Assembly (NCBI RefSeq): GCF_027943255.1
Contig: NC_072895.1
Coordinates: 48,706,001 to 48,770,000 of the forward strand
Direction: 5' to 3'
Length of the DNA: 64,000 nt
Source: Anastrepha obliqua
Taxonomy: Eukaryota > Arthropoda > Insecta > Diptera > Tephritidae
Every line of letters starts with the position of its first letter. Within the stretch, counting starts at the first letter, position 1. Below are positions 23,718-35,150 of this stretch, piece after piece. The translations under genes and the position numbers were made by a program. The notes below the pieces were generated by a model that did no database searches, was not told the origin of the DNA, and was given only the letters and a program-made list of their open reading frames with translations.

Positions 23718-24607
23718 CAGGGTTATCGGAGAAGTCGTCCTAGCTATTTGAGAACATAATTACTAAGTCCATTTCTGTTTAATTTGATTTCCACAACTTA
23801 ACCATTTTCGCGACATTCGGTTTAAAAAATTAATAAAAAACAAGACTTTTGTTTACTTGACCGCCCACTTTTTTTGAATGCTGGTTCAAGGACCCACCTG
23901 GGCCTAACACATAGATGGCACTAGTTTTATAACATTCACCTCTTTTTCAGTTAGTACTAAGCTTAAAAAAATAGCTGCTAAAACTTCATGAAAGTGACGC
24001 TACTTTTGTTATTTTCAAAACAATCGATACAAAAAAATTTCGTGTTTTAATTTTAAACTGCTTCTTGATGGGGAAAAATACCGTTCAAGCAAAGCAATGG
24101 CTTGAAAATTGATATAAAATGATCATTTGCTGGTTTTGTGGTAACATCAGAAAGCATAAAAAAATCCACAAAATCGTTTTGAATGATCGAAAAGTGAAGT
24201 TGTGTGAGTTGGCTTTATACAAGTATTGCATAACTATGAGAAAGCTCTGTTCAAAGTGGGGGCGCCGTTCGCGCACTGTTGACCAAACGTGTTGACAGGA
24301 CCGTGTTGATGATTCTGAGCAATGGCAAAACTAAATGAATTGAACTTCGAATTGCACCCACCTCCACCGTATTCGCCAGATTTGGCTACTACTGGCTGCC
24401 CGCTGATAAGAAATTTCACTCCAATGAAGAGGTTATCACTGAAACTAAGACCTTTTTTGAGGCAAAAGATAAATCGTTCTGAAAAAGTGGTATTGAAATG
24501 TTAGAACGACACGTTGTTCTTGATGGAAATTATGTTAATGAATAAAACGAATTTTGAACAAAAACACGTGTTTTCTTTGTTAAGACCGGGACTTTCCAGC
24601 CCCAGCT
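23718..24607 (+). pseudogene. Mariner fossil (irritans-like) with internal deletion
   Basis: The left end CAGGGTTATCGGAGAAGTCGTC follows a TA (23716-23717). The right end near 24607, inverted, reads 'ctggggctggaaagtcccgg', a recognisable but diverged partner. In different frames the plus strand retains 'IHKIVLNDRKVKLCELA' (about 24160-24210), 'MRKLCSKWG', 'LTVDQ'-like text and 'RVDDSEQ'. It then jumps to 'MAKLNELNFELHPPPPYSPD', which corresponds to the region around the third catalytic residue. There the final Asp is lost ('DLATTGCPL' instead of a 'DLAPSDYYLF'-type end). The central catalytic region with the first two Asp is deleted. Confidence 0.72.
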
Positions 24608-24624
24608 GTTAATTAAAGGATATG

Positions 24625-24910
24625 CGGCCGCTGTTGCCGAATGGGGAGCTGCGTGAATACCCGCTATGTGAAACCCGCTGTGGGCAGGAAACATCAGAGT
24701 GATAGAAAATGTTCTTTTTAATAGCGGTCGCCCCTTGGAAGACAATGACAAACCTCTGAGAGTATTTATGCCTCATAAAAAATATCTGCCGTTCGCGGGC
24801 GGCATAAAACTGTAAGACCCTTTATTTGTGGAAAATATGAAGACGTAAATCAGAAAGAGGAGAAGGAGCTCGGCCAAATATCCAAAAAAGATGTAAGCAT
24901 CATATATATA
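24625..24910 (+). mobile_element. tRNA-derived SINE, copy 3 (diverged), abutted by a mariner
   Basis: Begins 'gcggccgctgttgccgaatg'. The B box is decayed, but the body motifs ('aatagcggtcgcccctt', 'gacaaacctctgag', 'gaagacgtaaatcagaa', 'agctcggccaaatatcc') are unmistakable. The TATATATA tail at 24902-24912 is directly joined to the terminal repeat of the mariner at 24913, so the mariner inserted at a TA of the SINE tail or very near it. Confidence 0.8.
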
Positions 24911-24912
24911 TA

Positions 24913-25720
24913 CAAGGTGAAGTCCAGAATAAACAAGGCTGAGCTAAAATAAAATCGACAGGAGCCTTGTTCTGATAACTTCGAGTTTATTTATTCAAAA
25001 TAATGACCTCTGACCACGAAACACTGTTTTGCACGATCTAGAACCTTTTCGAGCTTTTCGTTTCAGCTCATTGACCGGAATGTCCTTCAGGATGTCGGTA
25101 CAAGCCTTTTGATCGTTATTGCATAATAATGCACCAGCTTCCTCCCTCGTGGTATTCAGAGCGAATTCGACGAATGCGATGCAACATATGTACGCTTCAA
25201 AATGCCAAGATAGAAAATTGCATTGTCGGCTTGGCCTATTTTCACGAACTCCTTGCGGACAATTCTCTTGGAATCGTAAAAACAAATGAGCATCGACTTG
25301 ATTTTTGACTTCTCCAAACGCGATTTTTCGGGTGGTGGCTCGTCTGGGGACTTCCGTTGGGCACTTTGACGCTTAGTTTCAGGTGATCAGTTGAAATGCG
25401 ATAAATCGATGTTTTGGATATATTCAACTCCGATTCAATGAATTTCAATGATGATTTCGGTTAATTATTGATAAATTGACGAACAATTTCGATGGAGTTT
25501 TCGGTGATTAGTGATTTTGGGCGGCCCGTATGTTCATTGTCATTTATGTCCTCACAACCATCTTTGAAAAGTGTAAACCACTCTCATGAACTCTGGCAAG
25601 AGATAGACAATCATCGCCATAAACTTTTTTCATCAATTCAAATGTTTCGGTAAACGTTTTACCGATTTTAAAACAAAATTTGATATATGCTCTCTGTTCG
25701 AAGCACATTTTTGTACCGAC
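24913..25720 (-). mobile_element. Mariner family A copy 2, internally deleted and 5' truncated
   Basis: The left end CAAGGTGAAGTCCAGAATAA matches the terminal repeat of the mariner at 6752-7717. The minus strand carries the same transposase: near 25650-25560 the start of the helix-turn-helix region, then 'MKFIESELNISKTSIYRIST' (25448 downward) and 'SPQTSHHPKNRVWRSQKS'. The C-terminal segment holds 'DILKDIPVNELKRKARK', 'SRSCKTVFRGQRSLF'. The join 'TDHLKLSVKV' shows a deletion that removes the first catalytic Asp block, in a different place from copy 1. The right (5') end has no terminal repeat; homology stops around 25717. Confidence 0.82.
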
Positions 25721-26765
25721 TATTATAAGTGTATGTAGGTATATCTATGAGAAAAAGTGTGCTAAATATCATAGAGTGGTTAGTCTTAAAAAGGAACACT
25801 ATACTAAAAAGAAAGAATGCAGACAAAAAAATACAACATTTTCAAATAAAATATGTTCGATTTTCTTAAACTGCGCGTATAGAGTCAAATCTAGTAAGCC
25901 ACTTGTGCTTGGAATTTGTATAATACATTTTCTTATTTTGCGGATGAGATATACATAGAAGGCGCAAAACTCATTAAATAAATATCTACAATAATCATCT
26001 ACAATCGTTCATTAACACTCAACTTTTATTGAACACAGGGTTTTGGTTTCAACCAAATTATGTTGTAATGTAATTAGTTGCTACTTATTGAACCTCTTTT
26101 CTCCGCTACAATATATCATTCTCATTAGCTGATAACCTAAAAGCAATTTTAGTGAAGCGATACAATGATATATGACAGCTCCTGTCAAAACTATTTTATT
26201 GCTGCTTGTATGAAGAATAAATCATGTGAAAAGTTACGCATTCATTGTTTATCAGCGAGAACAGAAAAAAAATTATAAATTGCTTATCTGACCCTTTGCT
26301 TTTGGGTGGAGATAATGCGTAATACCATCAAAGAAAAAAAGTATCACAAATCAATAGAACTTATTAGTAATTTTAAATTTGCATTTTATTATACTAAAAT
26401 TTAGTACGATATAAAACTACTTAACAAAAATGTTTGAAGGAATTCTAATTAAAAACCGGGGATGATTTTGTGAAAAAGCATTTTTTTTAATTTCTGTAAA
26501 AGGATTAAAATTTAGATTTGATTGGTTTCTCTAAAAAAATGAGTTATACTTTTAGTAAATCAAGCAAAATAAAAAAAAAAAGAAAATAAGGTAACACTGG
26601 TCAATAACACTGATTCTATCACGGGCTGTATTTATTTTTAATATAATATTTTTATATTTAAATATCCAATATTGCATGCAAATGCCCGCTTTTAACTTCT
26701 ACGTTGTATATTCAAGTGCAAATATGGGTCTACTAAATATTATATTAACTTTTGAGCCGTATATA
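25721..26765. other. Non-coding AT-rich stretch
   Basis: No gene or mobile element recognised apart from the weak repeat similarity at 26375-26450 to 20295-20375. Confidence 0.4.
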
Positions 26766-27055
26766 AAGGGTTGTTAAATTTCAAGGGCCGATGTTGAATG
26801 TGAACCACACCTAAACGTCAGCGACACCGTTGGTTTTCTTTCTTTCGGGTTATTTGAAAGAAAAGGTGTACGTCGATAAGCCAGCAACAATTCAAGAGCT
26901 AAAGAATGAGATAAATCGGCACATTAACGGCATAGGACCTCAATTATGCCTCAGCGTCATCGAAAATTTGCACCATCGGATGGAGGTGTGCCGCCGAGGC
27001 TGCAGTGGCTACTTGGCCAATATTTTGTTTTATACGTGATTGAGCCATGTCAATA
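26766..27055 (+). mobile_element. Rosa-type element reduced to its end and transposase C-terminus
   Basis: Starts AAGGGTTGTTAAATTTCAAG after TA, nearly identical to the terminus of the rosa-type copy at 58174-59072. About 60 bp of terminal sequence is followed directly by the C-terminal coding part: 'FFLSGYLKEKVYVDKPATIQ', 'ELKNEI', 'QLCLSVIENLHHRMEVCRR' and a stop at 27039. The HTH and all three catalytic blocks have been removed. The right terminal repeat was not found, so the copy is also 3' truncated. Confidence 0.85.
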
Positions 27056-27504
27056 TTATTATTGCTCAAAAAACTTGCCGTTAAAAATTCTACTCTGAAA
27101 GCAAAGTTATATCTTACATACTCTCAACTAATTATCAGTACTTAAAAGACACGCCATACCGTATTTCGGAATTTTCTTATTTCGGATTTTGAGTGTTCGG
27201 GTTCACGTCTATGACATTTTTTAAAATATCGTTTTTGAAAAAAAACGAATACGACTTTAAAAAACTACATTTTTTATTATAATTAATTATTTAAAAAAAG
27301 TAAGTTGTATTAATGTGAGCTTTCTTTCAATAAGAATCCATTTCAAATCTTCGCTGTACTACCTATAACTAAATAAATTAAAAAAAATAATAAATTCCAT
27401 TGGATCAGTTCTATTATATTTCAGATTATCGGTAATTAAACGACACCGAGATAGTGGGTTACGGGTTATAGTGTTCCTAATATGAATAAAAAAAGTAGGC
27501 CACT

Positions 27505-27755
27505 TCATCATCACAGTTCGGGGTGAACCATTGCTTCCATTACAATTTGCCTCCACGCCACTCGGTCATCAGCTTTTCGTTCAGATATGCCCATAGCTCC
27601 AAAGTCGACTTTAATTTCGTCTCTGCATCGTTCTCTCGGCCGGTCTCTTCTTCTGTCATCTTGTGGATTTGTTTCGAAGATCTTTTTTAGAGTTCTATCG
27701 TTGCTCATTCGTAAAATGTGATCGCACCATCGACGCCTTTGCACTTTAATGTACC
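27505..27755 (-). mobile_element. LINE C-terminal fragment (RTE-like) with TGA-repeat tail
   Basis: The minus strand encodes 'YIKVQRRRWCDHILRMSNDR', then 'KKIFETNPQDDRRRDRPRER' and 'RVAWRQIVMEAMVHPEL' before a stop near 27514. The 'RW.xH..RM' motif followed by a Gly/Arg-rich 'GRPRxRW'-like box and a terminal 'WR' helix is the usual end of RTE-type insect LINEs. The sequence ends in 'tgatgatgaagt' (minus), a short trinucleotide tail. Only about 80 codons remain. A SINE lies immediately to the right. Confidence 0.72.
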
Positions 27756-27778
27756 TGCTTAGATTTATACATATTATA

Positions 27779-27984
27779 CACAAATGGAGGGATTTACAGT
27801 TTTAAGCCGACTCCGAACGGAGGAGCTTTTTCATGGCAGAAAAACACACGGAGGTTTGCCTATGCCTGCCGAGGGGCGCCCGTTATTCAAAAAGACTTTC
27901 CCTTCAGTTTGGTGTTTCACCGAGATTCGAACCTACGTATTCTGTATGGTAGTCACGCACCAGCTCATTCGGCTACGGCGGCCG
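27779..27984 (-). mobile_element. tRNA-derived SINE, copy 4 (minus strand, lacks 3' third)
   Basis: Read on the minus strand from 27984: 'ccgccgtagccgaatgagct' (A box), then 'acgtaggttcgaatctcggt' (B box) and the body motifs 'gcatagg', 'tgccatgaaaaagctcctcc' and 'ggagtcggcttaaaactgta', ending at 'ccctccatttgtg'. The block with 'caagacgcacaccaca' and 'gtacgcgccaatta' is missing, so the copy is 3' shortened. It separates a LINE fragment from a rosa-type pseudogene. Confidence 0.85.
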
Positions 27985-28008
27985 GCTGATTAGATTTACA
28001 CCCCTGAC

Positions 28009-28775
28009 TATAAAAATGGTGAAAATTTGGCAGAGAGGGTTCGTGAAACTCGAACATTTTCGGGTCATCGTGAAGCACCTAGTCGGACCGCAATACAGAA
28101 ATTGGTGAAAAAATTCGAGCTCTTGGGATAAGTTAGAGATGTGAACAATAAAATCCGTGCACGTCGCTCAAGAACAGTCGAAATTATTGCTGTTGTAGCC
28201 GAAAGTGTTGAAGAAAACCCAGGTTTGTCTATTCCTCGTCGTTCTTTGGAATTAGGCATTCCACAAACGTCAGTACACCGTATTTTGCATAAAGATTTGG
28301 ATCTTACGGCTTATAAAGTCCAGTTAACACAAGAACTCAAGCCGGCCGATCATCAACAACGTCGTGTCTTCGCTGATTGAGTCGTTGAAATGCATGAAAA
28401 TGATCCGGAATTCCATCGAAAAATGATCTTGAGTGATGAGGCCAATTTCCTCCTCGGAGGCTTCGTCAACAAGCAAAATAGTCGGATCTGGGGCTCAGAA
28501 AATCCAAGAGTTATTATTGAAAAGTCTCTCTATCCTCAACGTGTGACTGTTTGGTGCGGTTTATGGTCCGGCGGAGTCATTGTACTTTACTTTTTCGAAA
28601 ATGAAGCTGGAGCGACAGCTACTTTGTATGGATTGCGCTATTGCGAGATGATTAACGATTTTTTATGGCCGGAATTGGATGGTATTGATCTGTACAACAT
28701 TTATTTTTAACTTCAACAAGACGACGCTATGTGGCACACAAGCAACGAAACCATTGATCTTTTATCAAAATAACA
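28009..28775 (+). pseudogene. Rosa-type (DD41D-like) transposase pseudogene, second subfamily
   Basis: The plus strand reads 'YKNGENLAERVRETRTF', 'TAIQKLVKKFELLG', stop, 'RARRSRTVEIIAVVAESVEE', 'SIPRRSLELGIPQTSVHRIL' (N-terminal DNA-binding region), then 'LKPADHQQRRVFAD' and a stop (TGA at 28378-28380). It continues as 'KMILSDEANFLLGGFVNKQN' with the first catalytic Asp, 'RVTVWCGLWSGGVIVLYFFE', 'MINDFLWPELDGID', stop, and after a frameshift 'LQQDDAMWHTSNETIDLL' with the second catalytic Asp. It breaks off before the third. Two in-frame stops and a frameshift make it non-functional. The 5' end is lost next to the SINE at 27779-27984. It belongs to a different subfamily from the copy at 58174-59072. 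Confidence 0.85.
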
Positions 28776-28784
28776 CCTCTTATT

Positions 28785-28891
28785 TGAAAAGCAGATATGA
28801 AAGCGCATCTCCCTGTTTTATACCTGAGAACACTTCAAAACGGTCGGTGACATTACCTTGGATTCCCACTTTTGCCCAAGAGTTTGTTTAA
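28785..28891 (-). pseudogene. Small LINE reverse-transcriptase fragment
   Basis: The minus strand reads 'NSWAKVGIQGNVTDRFEV' then 'GIKQGDALSYLLFK' and a stop. The 'G.(R/K)QGD.LS..LF' box is the conserved motif that precedes the YADD site in LINE reverse transcriptases. About 35 codons survive, flush against the truncated end of the rosa-type pseudogene. Clade not determined. Confidence 0.6.
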
Positions 28892-30399
28892 GTTATGCCA
28901 ATCATAGCAGGCCACTTGCTTAGTCTTTAGCCCTTTAAATGAAAACTTGCTCCCTGTCCGCATTTTTATGTTCGCAACTGTGTATGCACACCTTTCGTAT
29001 ATCGATGACAGTAAGTAAATATTGAAATTTCACCAGCCAGACAGTCATTGGCCATCATGTAACGGAGTATGGCTATGTTTTCTCAGCCTAAATATACAAA
29101 ATTAATGAATATCAACAGCCTATTGCAGGAAAAATCCTAGAACTTTTAAATAATATTATATAATGCATATTATACATAGATGCGTACATCTACATATAAA
29201 TACATGGCTATATACTATTTAGTTGCACAATAATTGTATACGGCGCAGTTGATTGTGTAGTTTCTATCATACAATAGTAATAATAACGGCTCGTGGGCTG
29301 GTTGTCTACAAAAAAGGGCAGAAATTAGTGCTGTACGTAAAATATTACAGTTATTAGTAGTAGATACAATATTTGTAGAGCCTCATTCAATAAGCTTTTT
29401 GTATGTATGGGAGTAGAATACTTGTACGTGTGTTGAAGAATAATTTTGTTTTTTGTTTGTGTCTAACTCTGCTTCACGGGCACTTCCACTTGGTTTGCGT
29501 TGGTGCTAAACGTACATTTGTTCATCGCTTGCAAATGGGCTTAAATTTAATGAGGCCGATGGGTCTAAAACAAATTAGCTGAAATTATGAAAATTACACA
29601 GATTACTGAATAAATTATGGTTTAACAAAATTAAAAAGAAAAAAGAAATAATTGTATTATTATTAAAAACACGTCGCGTCGACCCAGAAAGTGTTTAATG
29701 TGGATTAAAATGGTGGTGGACTTCATAAAGGGCAAAATGTAGAAAAGAAATGAAAATTATAAATTTTCAACATAAACACTCTTATAACAAACTAGGAAAA
29801 GTGCAGAGGGCGACGTACACTGGGACGATGGATAAAGCAGTGTAGGCAACTGCCTTCTTCTTCGTGATTCTCCCTAAAAATTTTTAAAATTTCGGCCTTA
29901 TCAAATAACTATCTAATTATATAAGGCCTGAAATAGGATTCCATAGAGAAATGAAGAGAAATTGTATGATTGGAAGAAAGAGTTTTATGTATCTATCACC
30001 ACTTATACACCAACGACTCCAAAATGAAGCATGGACTGCGTCCGGCCGTTTCGGATTTTCACTGAATCCCTGAAAGTACGCAGATCTTACCATATACCCA
30101 CTTACGTGAATGTTTTTAGGAAATGTACTTTCTAACATATTTCCGAAGACTGGAGACCTTTTGGAGCATAGTAAATCTCAATAACTTTAAAAGGAGGGTG
30201 TTGCCATGTCCTTAGATGGCCGGGCTGTAATTTCAGTCTTTTTTAAATACTAAATACTGTTTAAGTAATGGAAAATTTTGTTCAAGCTCCTTTGTTTCTA
30301 AAAGTATTATACAAATTAAACGATATACATACGAACTGCCTGTTAACATATTTTGCTGGCTATAAAGTGACGAGACTTATGTTCTAAAATATCTTTCCT
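28892..30399. other. Non-coding stretch, one very weak RNase H-like trace
   Basis: No supported gene. Near 30000-30110 a plus-strand reading includes 'YTNDSKMKHGLRPAV', which might be a decayed 'YTDGSK' RNase H motif of a LINE. It is too short and stop-ridden to annotate as an element. Confidence 0.35.
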
Positions 30400-30645
30400 T
30401 TCATGGTTTTGTAAACAAAAATTTACTTATAACCGCTACAATGAACCATATGCTTCTGCGATTATTCAAAACAGCGCTGGAAGTTTTCTTCTGTCAGCCT
30501 CTTCAGGACGCGTGTCACGTTTTTATCACATCGAAAAAACTTCTTTTGATACTGATTTTACTTTAGGAAACAAAAATTTACACTGTGTAAGCTCCGGCGA
30601 ATAAGGAGAATGCTCTAGCGCTGGTTTTCTTACTTACTTACCTCG
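30400..30645 (-). pseudogene. Decayed mariner transposase C-terminal fragment
   Basis: The minus strand, read from about 30640, gives 'ALEHSPYSPELTQCKFLFPK', 'VKSVSKEVF', stops, and 'RPEEADRRKLPALF' further down. The 'YSP.L..C.F.LFPK.K' pattern is the block containing the third catalytic Asp of mariner transposases (normally 'YSPDLAPCDFFLFPK'). Both Asp are replaced here (Glu and Lys). The downstream part fits the C-terminal helices. No terminal repeats were seen. Confidence 0.5.
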
Positions 30646-31958
30646 TTAGAAACCTCTTTACAGCCAATGCGGAGCGCACAACATACCATGAAGTCGGAAG
30701 AGCAAAACTTAATTAATTGAAAAAAAATTTAATTATTTCATTCAAGTACTTTCTTTGAGTGGTTCCTTTGAGTTATACGATTTTTGTTGTAAAATGCACT
30801 ATTCTTTTAAAAACGCATAAAGGAATTAGATGCAAATAAAATAGTTGAAACTCGGTATATCGTCACGCTCCTACTATCGCTGAATATCGCTATATGTCGA
30901 TAAATTTCTAAATAAAGAATTTCTAATCAAAAATCTGTACTTGATGTGAATTAAAAAAAGATAATGGAATAAGAAAGAGCTTATAAATATGTATAGACTT
31001 TTCATATGAACCGAATTGGACCCCAAACACTTTTTTTGAAATATTTTATTCCCATCGCCTTCTTGTGTTTTCTAAGTGCTCAATAGACTGCACGACCAAT
31101 TTACCATACGAATTTGAGTTCAATGGATTAAATAGTTTTTGAGTTTATAGAGGGCGCCAAAACTGACTGAAGTTTATTTGTAAAGATTAGGATGGTACAA
31201 AAAATTTGTTTTCTTGAAATTTGTGGCCAAAAAAAGACTTATTTTTGTTTTTTTTTGTTTGTTTATTTACTGTGCCACCAACGTTCCACGAATTACCTGT
31301 CCCATTGGACAAATACACTTTTCTGTAAGATTGGTGTGAATAGCTTACATTTATTTAATAATATTTTTAATTTCCCATTATAAGTTACCAAAAAGTAGTA
31401 GACTATGCTTTGCAATGATATATCAAATTAAAAAAAAAATCATAGATACCCTGAAAAAAATATATGTATGTATGTATCTTCGAATTTGTTGTATCTACAC
31501 ATGATTCAATTATACAAGGTTAAGTAAAGTTTGACAACTGATTTCGGATGCTACTTAATCCACTGATGCAATTTGGAAGCAAGGGAAAAAAGGGCATAAG
31601 TTTATCCCCTTTCTGAAAATGTAGTAAAAAATTGAAAAGGTCGTTGTAAGCCATAGAATAATTTTATGTTATTTTATAAGTGGTACCTAATTATTTATAT
31701 TTTTAACTTAACTATTCCCATGGATTTGTGTCATATATGTATGTATTTTGACCATGCATCGGATTGGAATCTATATGTGCCATTTGTAAACCTACACTGA
31801 AGTAATAAATAAAACAACTTGAGAATAGTGGAAACTCTTAAAGAGGAAAAACCACTTTTATTTCGTCACGTCCGCTAATCATACATTTGATTTTTTAACG
31901 AGATTACCTGCAAAGTTAGAAGTATAAAATCTGTGTTAAAAAAAGATAAATTTATATA
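30646..31958. other. Non-coding AT-rich stretch with TATG microsatellite
   Basis: No gene recognised. A short (TATG)n run lies at about 31460-31480. ORFs here are AT-rich and unsupported. Confidence 0.4.
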
Positions 31959-33244
31959 CAGTCACTCACATTCAAAGTCAGGCAGATGCATACGAAAACT
32001 TCTAGACATAATATCTATGTTTTGATGAAAAAAACACGTTCTACCTTTTTCTGTTTTTTCACAAAAATTGTTTTATTTAAAAACAACAAAAAAAAAAAAT
32101 ATATTCCAAGTTGCTTTATAAAATGTTAATGTATAAAAAACTGAAAAAGGCCACTTCTCTGTCTCACATTTAAAGTCGGGCAAACCATGTTTTGCAAATA
32201 TGCATACCGTTATTTCTAAATTTTCTATACTTGTATTAAAAGTTATTGTTCATTGTTGCCTTGTCAATCATTGGGTGAGTTTATAAAAGTATTTTGCAAA
32301 ATGCCGCGTAATGGTAAACAGTCTACATTGGAGGAACGCAAAATAGTAATTCAACTGCACTTAGACGGAAAATCTGAGCGAGCGATATCGAAATTGATAA
32401 AGAAAAGCAAGTCAACAGTGCACGATATTATTGCTAGATACAATGAAAATGGTTTCATTGCAAATAAGCATCGTGGAACCCGTCCAAAAAAGCTTTCCTC
32501 CAAAGATGAGAGCATGGTGCTAAGGGAAGTGAAGAAAAATCCATTCATTTCTGCTCCAAAATTAACTGCGATGGTTAAAGAAGCTTCTGGGATGGAGGTA
32601 AATCCCGAAACAATAAGAAGACTTCTTCGAAAAAATGATTTTCACGGCCGAGTTGCGCGGAAGAAGCCCCTAATAAGCAAGAAAAACCAAAATGACCGGC
32701 TTGTTTTTGCTCGCCAATATATGACTAAGGATTTCGATTTTTGGAGCACTGTAAGTGGGGGGAAAGTGGGGGGGATGCATGGCGGCGTCAGGAGTTGGAA
32801 AATTGCATTTCATTGATGGAATAATGAATAAACACGTTTATTTAACAATTTTGAAACAAAATTTGAAAGAAAGCGTGAGAAAACTAGGCATCGAAAGTAG
32901 TTTTCAATTGTACCAGGACAACGATCCCAAACATTCCTCATATGACGTCAAGAGCTGGTTGTTATATAACTGTCCAAAGGTAATAAAAACCCCTGCACAA
33001 AGTCCCGACCTCAATGCCATTGAGCATTTGTGGGATGAATTAGGTCGCCGGATGCAGGAAAGGCAGTGTACATCAATTCAACTCTTGAAAATTGCTCTGC
33101 AGGAAGAATGGAATAAAATAAGCCCTGATGTTTGCAAAAAGTTAGTGGAATCCATGCCAAGCCGGCTCCAAGCTGTTGAAAAGCAAAAAGTTGGAGCAAC
33201 GAAGTATTAATTTTGCGTTGTGTACAAATTTTTTCACACCTGTG
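31959..33244 (+). mobile_element. Tc1-like transposon (DD34E) with deletion of the first catalytic block
   Basis: The left end starts CAGTCACTCACATTCAAAGT after TA. A similar motif 'tctcacatttaaagtcgggc' recurs about 200 bp inside (near 32160), an IR/DR-like arrangement. The transposase starts at ATG 32301: 'MPRNGKQSTLEERKIVIQLH' and 'RAISKLIKKSKSTVHDII' (helix-turn-helix), a GTRPKKL linker, then 'NPETIRRLLRKNDFHGRVAR' and 'DFDFWSTV'. There, sequence with the 'SDES' catalytic Asp is deleted and replaced by a G-rich join near 32755, shifting the frame. The C-terminal half (32755-33210) is open and keeps 'YQDNDPKHSS' (second Asp) and 'SPDLNAIEHLWDEL' (Glu), exactly 34 residues apart. The right end near 33244 is only a weak match to the left repeat. 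Confidence 0.88.
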
Positions 33245-33803
33245 TATATAAATTTTAATCAGTTATTAACAAAAAATCAGATTGATAATCTGCAACAAAA
33301 GACTTACCTAAATGTGGCTATGTAGCAGCTATTAATCAATGTAATTTTCCCAGAACTTTCAATAGAATTGAAAGATGCGAAAGTCTAAGCAAAATGGAAT
33401 AGGCAAAACAATATTGCCTGCTAACTTTTTCAGCAAAAATTTTAATTTCTACGCTTTTGAGTACTTTTTCTTTAGAATTTGCTCTGAAATTAAAAGTAGC
33501 TTTTCCAAGAGGACAACACGGATTTATTAAGTAGCTTCAAGATGGCTAACACAGGGTGAAAATTAGGCTACTTACATCACCTTTAATTATTGCTTCATGG
33601 TATCTACAATACATTTTTTAAACAATTTGAAAAACGCGGAAATATAAAAACATAGAAATAAAAAAAAACAGATTTACAAAACAGATTTTTTTCTAAGATT
33701 TTAAACTTTTTTCCTGCATATTTATACCGTATTTGATTTACTATTTAATGTACATAACTTCAAATTTCGTACCTTCTAATTATTCTCGTTCCTCTTTCAA
33801 CAG
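33245..33803. other. AT-rich stretch ending in a splice-acceptor-like tract
   Basis: No coding signature. The last 20 bases before 33804 ('ctcgttcctctttcaacag') form a good 3' splice site consensus, discussed with the following ORF. Confidence 0.35.
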
Positions 33804-34009
33804 AACAATTGAAAGCCTTTCACGGCGATTGCACATTTATCAAAACAAAAGACAAAAGCAAAAAATATGCGACTAGCAAATACACCACAAAAATAGCTGG
33901 CACAAAAGTTTTAGTGAATGTTAGCTTTATTAAAAATGCCAGTGAGTCAACAAATATAAAAGAAATGAACAAGCAGAGAAGTGATTGTGAGCACAATGTG
34001 CGGGCATAG
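33804..34009 (+). other. Candidate terminal exon of an unidentified gene
   Basis: A pyrimidine-rich tract followed by CAG ends at 33803. The frame that opens directly behind it ('QLKAFHGDCTFIKTKDKSKK' onward) stays open for 67 codons to a TAG at 34007-34009. An A-rich region with AATAAA-like motifs follows ('aaataaaataaat' near 34047), as expected behind a last exon. The predicted peptide is basic and Lys/Asn-rich, with no domain I recognise and no transposon motifs. No upstream exon could be linked. It may be a real 3' exon, or a chance ORF behind a chance acceptor. Confidence 0.25.
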
Positions 34010-35150
34010 AGAACGAAATGAAATCTAGTGGTTCGCTAAAGCTGTAAAAAATAAAATAAATATTAGTAATAAAAAATAATTGTAGTTGTTGTGCACTGCA
34101 ATAGACAAGCGCATAGCTAATGCAATGAATTGAAATTCTGTGAAGGGAAATATGAATGAGTGAAGAGCTAAACTTAGCGCAGGGAATATTAAAAGACAGT
34201 ACCATTGTAATTACATTCCAGTTAACAGCAATAATATTTTGTGATGCTGATAATAGAATTTAGTTGGAATGCAGTTGACGCTTTGAATGGGCTACCAAAT
34301 ATAGAACAGTGCTGACAGGGAAATTAAATGGAGCACCCCCAGCGACTCTTACACCCATTTGAATGGAGCCAACACAGAACTTTTATGCGTGCGTCCAAGC
34401 AATGCTTTTTTGGCCTATTGTTAGCTTATGCAGCTGCCTTTATAGTGCACATATAAATAAACAAGCCAATAACACACCCAACTGCCAGTGCGCTAGTTGC
34501 CCACTTGACCTGTTGCATTTTTTGTTAAATCGGCGAACGTGCACTATATTGCAAGCAACGCCAATTTATTATAAACTCATCTAAAATTAAATATGATTAC
34601 GATGACAGCTGCCTGGCACTTGTTGGCTTCAAGTTGTGAGTCAGTTGACTGGGGTTGATAAGTGGATAAGTAGGATAAGGGTTGAAGAGCTGAGATAAAG
34701 TGGAGATAGTGGCTGCTAAATAGTTGTATGTGTAAAAATGTAGTTGTAAATAGTCATAAAGTGATGGTGTGTATATGGGGTGTGCATTTACATGCAAATA
34801 AACACATCACAATGGGGTCCGTTAGATATACAAATTTTTACACTGCACAAAAACTGCAAGGTTTTGTGGTGCGGTTAAACTGGATTTTTATCAGTGCTTA
34901 AGATTTTTTTCTTATAAGGTGGAATAGCCAAAAAGAAGCTAGATTTGGGGAAATGTGTGTTAAGCTACGTATACATCGAGAAATAAGTTTATATTTTTTC
35001 TTTAATTTTTTTCAATGAATACGCATTTTTTTCTCGTTCGTCACTGTCGACCAAAAAGCACTAATGTAAACGAGAAATTCATTTTTGAAGGGCTTATTTA
35101 AAATATGTGTTTTCATGATAGGTACCAAATTTAAACTCCTGAACATGACA
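34010..35150. other. Probably unique non-coding DNA
   Basis: No mobile-element signature seen. The segment 34270-34600 has a more balanced base composition than its flanks, typical of conserved or regulatory non-coding DNA, but nothing specific can be claimed. Confidence 0.4.

Noticed and set aside
29960..30120. 'YTNDSKMKHG' as a LINE RNase H motif.
   Set aside because: Only one short motif with stops on both sides; no adjoining RT or knuckle sequence.
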